Of a stretch of 64,000 nucleotides of DNA, positions 49,330 to 60,009 are shown one piece after another. Positions within the stretch are counted from its first letter, which is position 1. Each line of letters opens with the position of its first letter. The notes under the pieces were generated by a model. It saw only the letters and a program-made list of their open reading frames with translations. It was not told where the DNA came from and searched no databases. The stretch comes from Muscardinus avellanarius. Lineage: Eukaryota > Chordata > Mammalia > Rodentia > Gliridae. The stretch covers positions 115,052,441-115,116,440 of the forward strand of contig OY726559.1 in the NCBI GenBank assembly GCA_963383645.1. The letters are read 5' to 3'. A program made the position numbers and the translations under genes.

Positions 49330-50060
49330 CGTTGCCGGGCCGACTCGGTCCAGTCAGTCAAACACCCGAACCGCGCCCGGGCCCGCAGCCCTAAGGTATT
49401 TTCCCTAGTGCCGCCCTGGCGCTCGCCGCCTCCCTCTCCTCGCCCGCCCCGCCCTCTGCCCTTCTCGCTCTCTGATTGGTCGTCACTCGCGTCACTCCCG
49501 CCGGGGCCCCGCCCCCGGCGCTGTCATTGGCCGCCGGGCGTGGGGACGCGGCGGCTGCGGGGGAGGGGGAGCGCTGGGGAGGGGGCGGGAATTCCCGACG
49601 CGAGGCCGGAACCCGCGGGGGCCATGGAGCGCGACCCTCGCGAGGTGAGCGCCCGCCGCCCGGGGCGGGCTGGGGTCTGCGGCCCGGGCCCGGGGCCCCC
49701 GCTCCCCTCCATCCGCTGCCCGCGGCGCGGCGACCTCTGACCCCGCCTGCGAGCCCGGGCTGCCCGCGGCGCCCTCGGCGGCCAGCCGGTCCCGGGACCC
49801 CGCGCCTGGCCTGGCCGTCTGCCTCGACTTCCCCGCCCGTGGCAAGAAGCGCTGGCTCGCCCCTCCTTTCCGGGGAATGGCGCTGGGGGTGGGGGGCGAG
49901 AGAGCGGTCCCGCGCCGCGCTTGCCCCGTTCCGGGGGTCCACGCAGCTGCCCGCCACTTCTCTCCACGACCCCGACCCCCTTCTGGGCTTCATCCGCTTT
50001 TTCCTGGCCGGGGGGGGGGTGGGGGTGGGCTTGCCTCCACCTGTTTTGGATTCTGCCCCT
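49330..50060 (+). promoter_or_regulatory. SLC39A1: CpG island with SLC39A1 5' exon
   Basis: This is a dense CpG island. Two inverted CCAAT boxes (CTGATTGGTCG near 49472 and TCATTGGCCG near 49524) and two CGTCAC half-sites (CRE/ATF-like) lie just upstream of a GCCATGG at 49621-49627. A splice donor GAG|GTGAGC at 49644/49645 follows. Joined to the acceptor TTATAG|GT at 50331/50332 this makes a 5' UTR exon carrying a short upstream ORF. The start site is inferred. Confidence 0.6.
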
Positions 50061-50363
50061 AGTTCTCTGGGGGCCCGACGTGAAAGGGTAACGAGCTGGC
50101 TACAGGGGACTTCTCGTGCCTCAGTTTCCCCCATGTTGGCTGCCTGCAGAAGTCACTCGGGGAGAGTTAAAAGTCTGAAGGGAAGAAAGGAATGTGCCTG
50201 GTATGGGAGTGAATGAGTCACCTCCCCGGGCTAGGGAGGCCAGGGGCCCTGCGCCCTGCCGACCAGCCTTCCCCTTCCCGGGCCGTCTTTCCTGCGTGGC
50301 CACTCCCCACCACTCTGGTCTTATCTTATAGGTCTGAGAGTCACTGCGGCTACCACAACCACC

Positions 50364-53300
50364 ATGGGACCCTGGGGAGAGCCCGAGCTCCTGGTGTGGC
50401 GCCCAGAGGCCGTGGCTTCGGAGCCCTCCATACCTGTGGGGCTGGAGGTGAAGCTGGGGGCCCTGGTCTTGCTGCTGGTTCTAACTCTCCTTTGCAGTCT
50501 GGTGCCCATCTGTGTGCTGCGCAGGTCTGGGACTAACCATGAAGCCTCCGGTGAGCCTCTCCTCCCAGCTGCTGGGGATGGTTAGGGGAGGGAGGACTGG
50601 GGGACAGTCCAGGGAGGAGGGGAAGGAGTAGCCATTGGTTTGGGTTGGGTAGTGGGGCCTGCAAGGGGTGCACCTGCTAAGCTCATTCTGTGTTACACTT
50701 CTTTCCAGCTTCCCGCCAAAAAGCCCTGAGCCTGGTCAGCTGCTTTGCAGGAGGTGTGTTTTTGGCCACCTGTCTCTTGGACCTGCTGCCTGACTACCTG
50801 GCTGCCATAGATGAGGCCCTGGCGGCCTTGCACGTGACGGTGAGCACTGGCCCCTGCATGTGACCTGGGGTGCTGGGCGGGTTCAGTGGTATACAAGGTC
50901 TGAATAGGTCTGTTCATGTATGCCTGTGATACATGATTGGGAGGCTTGAGACAGGAGAATTGCAAATTTGAGGTGAGGTCAGCCTCAGCAACTCAGCAAG
51001 ATCCGTTTTCAAAATAAAAAATAAAGCTGGGTGTGGTGGCCTACGCTTGTAATTTCAGTACCTGGGAGGCTGAGACAGGAGGATTGCAGGTTCGTGGCCA
51101 GCCTTAGCTACTTAGTGAGGCTCTCAGCAACGTAGTAAGACCCTGTTTCCAAACAAAATATAAAAAGTAGGTCTGGGTGAGGCTCTCAGCAACTTAGACC
51201 CTGTTTCCAAATAAAGTATAAAATAGGTCTGGGAGTATAGCCTGGAGGTAGAAAGCCCCAGGGTTCTATCCCCAGTACCATTAAAAAAAAAAAAAGCTGG
51301 GTGTGGTGGTATACACTTGTAATCCCCGTGCCTGGGAGGCAGAGACAGGAGGATCCCAGGTTTGAAGCAGTCTCAGCAACTTAGTGAGGTCCTCTGTAAT
51401 TTAGTGAGACCCTTTTTCAAAATAAGTAATAAAAAATAGGGTTGGGGATGCAGCTCGGAGGTAGAATGCCCCTGGGTTCCATCCCCAGTACCACAAGAAA
51501 ATAAAATAGGGATAGGGGTATAGCCTGGAAGTAGACTACCCCTTGGTTCAACATCCCCAGTACTGCAAACAAATAAAAATAAAAAAGGGGCTGGGGGTGT
51601 AGCTCAGAAGTAGAAGGTCCCTGGCTTCAATTCTTACTGCTGCACCCACAAAATCTGTTCATGTGTCCCAGTGACTATAATCGACCCTTGGCATATGAGC
51701 TAAGAGCTGTGATTTTCCATGATAGGTCATAAATCTGTGTATTCCTTTCGCCCTTTTCTGTCCCTGTGTGACCTCTATGTACCCCTTGAGACAGCGTGAG
51801 GAGCCTTATCAAGTTTACAACCTAGTTTGTGGGTTTCTTGGCTCTCCGGGCCAGGAAGTTAGCAGGAGTTTCTTCTCGCCTCTCTTTGGGAAGGTCTGGA
51901 GGTGGAGATCGCAGCAGGCCTGGGAAGGGTAAGAGGTTCCCAGGGGCCTGGTGCTGCTGACCAGAAGGCTTTAGCTTAAGGAAGCTGGATGTGGGGAATG
52001 ATCAAGTCCAAGGCCCAGAAGAATAACCTATAGGAAAAACTGAGACAGTGGCTAGCGCAGCCAGGGAAGTCCTTCAGAACTCATTCTCTTTCCTAAGACC
52101 GAGGAAGTACACCTGATTATCATTCTCTGTGTTTGTAACCGAGTGATCTTTGTCTCTGTATGACTGTATAAGCCTGAAGGCCTTTTTGGGTAGTACTGGA
52201 GATTGAACCCAGGGGCATTCTACCTCCAAGCTATACCCCCAGTCTTTTTTTTTTTTTTTTTTTTGGTGGTGCTGGGAGTAGAATCCAGGGACATTCTACC
52301 TCTGAGCTACATTCCCAGCCCTGTTTTTTATTTTTTATTTTGAAACAGGGTCTCACTAAGTTGTGGGGGGCCTCACTAAGTAGCAGAGGCTGTCCCCGAA
52401 TCGTGATCTTCCTGTCTCAGCCTCCCAAGTACTGGGATTATAAGTGTGTGCCACCATGCCCAGCTCCCAGTCTTATTTATTTTTATTTTTTAAATTAAAA
52501 AAAATTTTTTTAATGGTACTGACTCAGCTTCCCAGATACTGGGATTACAAGCGTGAGCCACCATGCCTGACTTTCATTTTTATTTTTAAACAGGGGTCTT
52601 AGTTGCTGAGGACCCATTAATTAGGGGAGGCTAGCCTCAGACTTTTTTTTTTCCTGTGGTGCTGGGGATGGAACCCAGGGGCATTCCATCTCTAAGCTAC
52701 ATCCCCTGCCCTATTTTGTATCCTTTATTTTGAAACAGGGTATCACTGAGTTGCAAAGGGCCTCACTAAGTAGCTGAGGCTGGCTGTGATCCACGATCCT
52801 CCAGTCTCAGCCTCCTGAATGCTGGGATTACAAGCGTGCACGCCCGGCTTATATCTGACATTTTATCACTTTGTGTATGACTTTGTCCTTGACTCGCAAG
52901 TGAGGGTGGTTTTGCCCCAGGAAACATTTGGAAATGTCTGGAGACATTTTGGATTGTCCCAGCTGAGTTGGGGAGGGGCCGTTATGCTTTCCACAGGCAT
53001 CGGATGGGTGGGGTCAGAGGTGCTGCTGAACAACTGCTCTGCACACACAGCTCTGTGACAAAAGTTTTCTGCCCCAAAATGTAAATAATGCCCAAGTTGT
53101 GATGCTTTGGTCCTTAGTCACATTGTGTATGAGGCCTTAGTCTCTGTAACTGTGTATCATTGTGTATCTGTGTTACCAAGGACTTCATCTTTGTGTGACC
53201 CAGAGGGGCCTCTGCCTCCTGGGGACCTCAGGTGTGTGTAACTGAGTCTACTCCAGATGCTGCCTCCGTCCCCCTCCTCCACTTTTTTTTTTTTTTTTTT

Positions 53301-53723
53301 GGATGATGATCCTGGGGATGGAACCCAGGGGCCTTCTACCTCCGGGCTACGCTCCCAGAGCTATTTTATATTTTATTTGGAAACAGGGTCTCTTAAGCCA
53401 GCTGAGGCTGGCTTTGAACCTGCGTGATCCTCCTGTCTCAGCCTCCCAAGCGCGGGGATTATAAGTGTGTGCCACCACGCCCGCCCAGGTCTTATTTTAT
53501 ATTTTATCTGGAAACAGGATCTCACCAAGTTGCTGAGAGCCTCACTGAGTAGCTGAGGCTGGCTTTGAATTTGCAATCCTCCTGTCTCAGCCTCCCAAGC
53601 GCTGGGATTACAAGTGTGTGCCACCACGTCCGGCTCTTTTTTTTTTTAGTACTGGGGATAGAACCCAGGGGCATCTACCTCTGAGCTCCATCCCAGTCCT
53701 GTTTTTCCTTCCTTCCTTCCTTC

Positions 53724-53775
<52 letters not shown>

Positions 53776-54827
53776 TTTTTGTGGTACTGAGGGGTGGAAC
53801 CCAGGGGCTTTCTATCTCTGGGCTACACCCTCACCCCTATTTTATAATTTATTTGGAAACAGAGTCTCACTAAGTTGCTGAGAGCCATTAAGCATCTGAG
53901 GCCGGCTTCAAAACTGATCCTTCTGTCTGTCGCAGTCTCCCAAGCATCGGGATTATAAGTGTTCGCCACCACGCCCAGCTTATTCTTTATTTTGAAACGT
54001 CTCACTGAGTTGCAAAGGGCCTCACTAAGTAGCTGAGGCTGGCCGCGAACTGCAGTCCTCCTGTCTGAGCCTCCTGAATGCTGGGATTACAGGCGTGTGT
54101 CACCACACTTGGCCCTCCGCCCCATTCTTGTCCTCTTTCCTGAACTCCTTATTGCCATCTCTGCCCGCAGCTCCAGTTCCCCCTGCAAGAGTTCATCCTG
54201 GCTATGGGCTTCTTCTTGGTTCTGGTGATGGAGCAGATCACATTGGCCTACAAGGAGCAGTCAGGGCCGCCACATCGGGAAGAGACGAGGGCTCTTCTGG
54301 GAACAGTGAACGGCGGCCCTCAGCACTGGCACGATGGGCCGGGTGTCCCACCGGCCAGCGGAGCTCTAGCAGCCCCATCAGCCCTGCGTGCCTGTGTGCT
54401 GGTCTTCTCTCTGGCCCTGCACTCTGTGTTTGAGGGGCTGGCGGTGGGGCTGCAGCGAGACCGGGCTCGGGCCATGGAGCTGTGCCTGGCTTTGCTCCTC
54501 CACAAGGGCATCCTGGCCGTCAGCCTCTCCCTGCGGCTGCTGCAGAGCCATCTACGGGTACAGGTGGTGGCTGGCTGTGGAATCCTCTTCTCGTGCATGA
54601 CACCTCTGGGCATTGGGCTGGGTGCAGCTCTGGCAGAGTCAGCTGGGCCTCTGCACCAGCTGGCCCAGTCTGTACTGGAGGGCATGGCGGCTGGCACCTT
54701 CCTCTATATCACCTTCCTGGAAATTCTGCCTCAGGAACTGGCCACTTCTGAGCAGAGGATCCTCAAGGTCATTCTGCTCCTTGCAGGCTTTGCTCTGCTC
54801 ACGGGTCTGCTCTTTGTCCAGATCTAG
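50364..54827 (+). CDS. SLC39A1: SLC39A1 (ZIP1) zinc importer (three coding exons)
   Basis: ZIP1 is an eight-span plasma-membrane and endosomal zinc importer of the ZIP family. Coding exons are 50364-50550, 50709-50839 and 54171-54827. That is 975 nt or 324 residues, identical in length to the human protein as I recall it. The start MGPWGEPELL is preceded by a CCACC Kozak context. TM1 is LGALVLLLVLTLLCSLVPI. The cytoplasmic loop with the short HWHDG histidine cluster is at about 158-161. The metal-path signature is intact: LHSVFEGLAVGLQ in TM4 (His190, Glu194) and HKGILAVSLSL in TM5 (His217). The protein ends in GLLFVQI. Intron 3 (3.3 kb) holds SINEs; intron 2 is 158 bp. CRTC2 follows in tandem less than 1 kb after the polyadenylation signal. 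Confidence 0.97.
50890..51650 (+). repeat. Plus-strand SINEs in SLC39A1 intron 3
   Basis: About four plus-strand copies lie in a row. The copy at about 51025-51275 contains an internal tandem duplication of the middle segment (GTGAGGCTCTCAGCAAC occurs at 51115 and again at 51178). A unique stretch from 51650 to about 52180 follows and shows no coding potential. Confidence 0.8.
52190..54115 (-). repeat. Minus-strand SINEs in SLC39A1 intron 3
   Basis: Minus-strand copies fill 52190-52855 and 53290-54115. Unique intronic sequence lies between them (52856-53280) and no exon is seen in it. A compound (CCTT)n(CTTT)n tract lies at 53708-53775. The last copy ends about 55 bp before the final coding exon. 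Confidence 0.82.
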
Positions 54828-55740
54828 GGGGCTTCAAGAGCGGGGCAGGGGGAGTTGACCGTTAGGTGCCCCTGCCCTCCCTTTCCTCCCCGTGTGTGCG
54901 GGGAATCGGAAGGAATGGGGAAGGGAGGTATTGAGGACCTGGGAGTTCTCTGGGAGGTAGGAATGGAGCCTTTGGGAATTGAGACTAGTGAGAGGGAAGT
55001 AGGCGGAGAAGCTGGCCCCCAGGCCCAAGGAAAAGAGCCGAGTCTAGGAGTCATGATCAGGGGACTCTAGGATGGGGCCGAACCTGACTCCATGATCCCA
55101 GGTCAGACACTGCACTTGGGGATGAGCTGATCCTGGGAAGGCTGGAGGCGGCCTGATCCCACCCAGCTGCGGGGAGGGGACCCAGGCCGAGTCAGTGTCC
55201 TTTGGTTCTAATCCATTTTAACACTCTGCCATGAGGAGCAACTGACTTCTCTTACCTCCCACTCATAGCAGTCTCTCTTGCCCTTCTCCCAGGGACTAGT
55301 GCCAAATGGTCTCTCCCTGCCAGTTTCTATACCTTCTCTGGCCTCTCTAGCCCTGTTCACTCGATTTTTAAAGTGCCAAACAAATCCCCTCTGTCTTTCT
55401 CAAAGCACAGTGATGTGGCACCGAGCCTTACCCAGCACCTCAGTGGAGGGGGACCTCCTTGCTCTTAATTTTGGTGGAGAATCAGGGGCGCGGCAGAGGT
55501 GTTTGCTGGATGGGGTGAGGGGAGAGCTGCAGCTCCCTATTGCTATCACACCCTAGGAATACAAAACATGGACCTGGTGCCCCATGTCCAGATGATAAAC
55601 ACTGGGCTGCCAAGACTTTTTTTTTAATACCAGAGTAGCCCAAGGGGAAGGGGTTATTTTAGGGGGGCTGTGTATAGGACCATATTCTCTAGAATCTATT
55701 TTACTAACTGACCTGTTTGGGGACATGTTACCCAAATAAA
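54828..55740 (+). terminator. SLC39A1: SLC39A1 3' UTR and AATAAA signal
   Basis: This is a repeat-free 3' UTR of about 0.9 kb with AATAAA at 55735-55740. It is one of the few stretches of this length in the window without any SINE. Confidence 0.8.
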
Positions 55741-56029
55741 AGATGTTTTCTGTACGCCTCTATGGAATCAAATTCATTTGTCCTGGGAAAGGGATGGGGC
55801 ACGTGGCCAGGCTGAGAGGGACCTGAGTCCCAGATGTTTACAGCCCTTTTAAGACTCTTGGTCTCACTGTTTTCACTCAGCCCCAGTTAGTCCCTTTTTT
55901 CTGAAAATGACCAAAAATTTCCTCCTTTGTCCCTCTTCCTTCTTCCCTCCCCGTCTCCACCCTTTCCCTTCCTCTCATTCCCTCCCTCTTCCCTTCCTCT
56001 CCAGATCCCTCTCCCTTTCTCGTCCCCAG

Positions 56030-56353
56030 GCTGGGGACCGGGCACAGAACTACTACTCCCGGCGTGCCCCGCGTAGGGAGCGAGCGAGGGGCGGGGCGAG
56101 TTCCGGGGTCGAGAGGGTCGCCGGGATTTGTAGTCCACTTCCTCTCTGCGCAGCGTGGCCGCGTGCGTGCGGGGGTCACGTAAACAAACTACAAGTCCCG
56201 TCGGACCTCGCGCCGCGGGTCAGGGCTAGGCTGGGGCCGGGCCGCGGGGCTCGCGGAGGCGGCGGCGGCTACGGCTGGAGGAGCCGGGCCAGGGCCCGCG
56301 GCGGAGGCCGGGGCTGGTGCTGGGAAGGTGGCGGGGAGGGACGCGGGAGGAAG
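56030..56353 (+). promoter_or_regulatory. CRTC2: CRTC2 promoter with three ZNF143-type motifs
   Basis: This CpG island carries three matches to the ACTACAA-N-TCCC (ZNF143/THAP11) core: ACTACTACTCCC at 56049-56060, the inverse GGGATTTGTAGT at 56123-56134, and ACTACAAGTCCC at 56188-56199. AAGATGGCG at the start codon (56351-56359) is a YY1-type match. There is no TATA box. The motif identity is from known consensus; occupancy is not shown. Confidence 0.6.
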
Positions 56354-57726
56354 ATGGCGACGTCGGGGGCGAACGGGCCCGGTTCCGCTGCGGCTTCCAA
56401 CCCGCGCAAGTTTAGTGAGAAGATCGCGCTGCAGAAGCAGCGCCAGGCCGAGGAGACGGCGGCCTTCGAGGAGGTGATGATGGACATCGGCTCCACCCGG
56501 GTGAGGGGCCGCGCCGGGGGGCCGGAGCGTAACGGAGCGGTGGCGGCGCGGAGAGGCGAGAGGCGGGGCGGGGGCGGGAGCCGCGCAGGAGGCGGACCGG
56601 GACTGGGGCAGCGGGCGCCGCCGGCTGGGAGGCGCCGGGTCAGGGCCGAGGGGCAGGAAGACGAATTTTGCCGAGGAGGCCGAAACGCTGGAGAGGTGGA
56701 GGGTGTGGAGCGGCTGGGGGCCGAGAACCCGAGGCGGGAGCGGGTCCGGAGGAGAGGGGTGCCCGTGAAGTCCGGCGGAGGTGGGTGGTCCCTGTGCATC
56801 CCTGGGGAGCCCCCGCCAGACTCCCCTGAAGCATCTCGGATCTTGGGGTCACGGGTTGTGGCGGCAGGCTGCTTGTCCCTAATCTGGCTCCTCCGAGGTG
56901 TGATCCTCTCTAAGCTCGTTCCTTTGCCCTGTTGTGCTACTCTGGGCACTTTGGTACCCGACGGGAAAGGGCCCCTTGAGCGGTTTGAACCAGCAGAGCT
57001 GGGTATGGTGGGGCAGGAAGTCCCCTCCTGCGTCCCGTTCCTTTGCTTCCTTTTTCAAATACTTCTTGTGGTTTCCTGATGTGAATGAAGGTGAGGTCCA
57101 CTGCTCACAGGCTGGTGCTGGGTGTTTTGCTCTGGCCTCCTTGAAGGAATGGTAGAGCTTTGAATCCCAAACGGTGTAACTGATCTGCGGTAGGTGGTAT
57201 GGCACTCGATGGCTTGGTGAGCTTTTTAGGGAGATGGCTGCTTTGCGGATCAATTTCTGGAATGCCTAGGAGGCTCTTCCACCGGTAGGGAATGTTCACT
57301 CCTCGGAAGTTCCACACAGAACTTTGCAGCTCTGAAGGCAGCCAGGCTGCCTCTGAAGCCCCTCTGGCCTTGGTTTCTTGCTCCCCAGGGCTGTATGTCA
57401 GAGGCAGCCAGGGTCTGGAGCTGGCCCAGCTGGCATGCAGTCCTAATTCAGGGCCACGTTATTCGCAACACAGCAGGTGAGAATATTGCAGCGATCCCTC
57501 ATGGGAAAGACCTGGAAGGAATTTAAGGAGAGGTGGTGGAACGGAAATACCACATTTCAAGGTTCTCTCTGCTGGTCTGTGATTGCGTCTATGACTGTGA
57601 TCCTGACTGTGCTTTTGTACAATCTCCCTTGACAGCCTTTTTTTTTTTTTTTCCTCCCCTTTGAGTCTCTAGGGACCCTGTGCCCTAGTTTGTGGGAGTC
57701 AGAACAGGGAAAGGTGGTGAGGCAGA

Positions 57727-57775
<49 letters not shown>

Positions 57776-58626
57776 CAGCGCTATGGCTCTGTGCATGTAT
57801 GTGTATGCATATGCTCACACGACCCAATCTGAATACCATGAGGATTATGATGTAATTGGTGACTACTCTTTTAGGAGTTTTTTTTTTTTTTTTTTTTTTT
57901 TTCTTTTTCAGAACTGGGGATGGAACACATGGGCATTCCACCTCCAAGCTACACCCCCAGCCCTACATTTTAATCTTTATTTTGAAACAAGGCCTCACAA
58001 CGTTGCAGAATGCCTCACTAAGTAGCTGAGGCTGGCCATGATCCTCCTGTCTCAGCCTCTCAAGTCCTGAGATTACAGGTGTGTGCCACCAGCTGAGGCT
58101 GGCCATGATCCTCCTGTCTCAGCCTCTCAAGTCCTGAGATTACAGGTGTGTGCCACCACTCCCGGCTTCCTTAGGAGTTCTTGACAAGGATGGATGCAGA
58201 AACAAAGAGATGGGAGAGAGTGATCTCCAGCTGACAGTTTGAGGTCCTGCCCTCTGAACCAGGATTCTAACAGGCATGATCTGATCTTAGGGCTCGTATG
58301 TGCAAACAAAGGCTTTAAGAATCACAAAGCTGGAACTTCTGTTTTTGTGGTGCTTTGGTTTATCAAAAGGACCCTTCAGGCCAGGCGTGGTGGCGCACGC
58401 TTGTCATCCCAGCATTCGGGAGGCTGAGACAGGAGGATCGCGGTTCGCGGCCAACCTTAGCTACTTAGTGAGGCTCTTTGCAACTCAGTGAGACCCTGTT
58501 TCAAAATAAAGAATAAAAAATAGAGTAGGGGGCGTAGCTCTGAGGTAGAATGCCCCTGGGTTCCATCCTCAATACTGCAAAAAAAAAAAGCCCTTCAAAC
58601 TCAGCTTTTCTCTCCTGGTTAATTTT

Positions 58627-58660
<34 letters not shown>

Positions 58661-59963
58661 AGAGAGAGAGAGAGAGAGAGAGAGAAAAGACTAAGGGACA
58701 AGGACTGAGAATCAAAAATTATTTTTTAATTTTATTTTTAATTTGTTTATTTTTTGCCATACTAGGGATAGAACCCAGGGTCATTCTACCTCCAAGCTCC
58801 ACCCCCAACCCTTTCTTTTGTGTGTGTGTGGGGGGGGGTCTGGGGAAGGAATTCAGGAGCATTTGACCTCCAAGATAGACCCCCCTGCCCTATTTTTTAT
58901 TCTTTATTTTGAAACCAGGTCTCACTGAGTTGCAAAGGGCCTCACTAAGTAGCTGAGGCTGGTTGTGACCCTCGATCCTCGGGTCTCAGCCTCCGGAATG
59001 CTGGGATTACAAGCATGTGCCACCATGCCTGGCTTTTCCCAGCCCTATTTTTTATTCCTTTTTTTTTTTTTTTTTTTCTTTTTTCCAGTACTGGGGATGG
59101 AACCCAGGGGCATTCTACCTGCAAGCTACACCCCAGCCGTATTTTTTATTCTTTATTTTGAAACAGGGTCTCATTGAATTGCAGAGGGCCTGACTAAGTA
59201 GCTGAGGCTATCCAAGAACCCCAATCCTCCTGTCTCAGCCTCCCGCCGAATGCTGGGATTACAAGCGTGCGCCACCAATCCTGCCTTTTTTTTTTTTTTT
59301 TTTTTTTTTGGCAGTACTGGGGATGGAACCCAAGGGCCTTCTACCTCTGGGCTACACTCCCAGACCTATTTTATATTTTATTTGGAAACAGGGTCTTTTA
59401 AGCCAGCCTCAGCTGGCTTTGAACCTGCATGATCCTCCTGTCTCAGCCTTCCAAGCATGGGGATTACAAGCATGCGCTACCACGCCCAGCTTTTTTTTTT
59501 AATTGAGGGTTGAACCTAGATATACGCCACCACTCCCAGGTTCCCCAGCCCTTTTTATTCATGGACAGCCTCAGCTACTTAGTGAGGCCCTCTGCAACTT
59601 AGTGAGACCCTGTTTCAAAATAAAGAATAAAAACGGCCGGGTGTAGTGGCGCACGCTTGTAATCCCCGCACTTGGGAGGCTGAGACAGGAGGATCGCGCA
59701 GGTTCGAAGCCAGCCTCAGCTACTTAGTGAGGCTCTCAGAAACTTAGTGAGACCCTGTTTCCAAATAAAAATATAAAATAGCCGGGCGTGGTGGCGGACG
59801 CTTGTAATCCCCGTGCTTGGGAGGCAGAGACAGGAGGATCGCGCAGGTTCGAAGCCAGCCGCGTGCGCTGGCTTAGGAGACCTTGTTTCCAAATAAAAAT
59901 GTAAAAATAGGTCTGGGAGTGTAGCCCGGAGGTAGAAGGCTTCCAGGAACCCCAGTACCACCA

Positions 59964-60009
<46 letters not shown>

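Noticed and set aside
49391..50134. A 247-codon antisense open frame and a 246-codon sense frame in the CpG island
   Set aside because: Both are Pro/Arg/Gly/Ala-rich and simply reflect GC-rich sequence with few stop codons. Neither has a recognisable domain, and the SLC39A1 splice sites explain the region.
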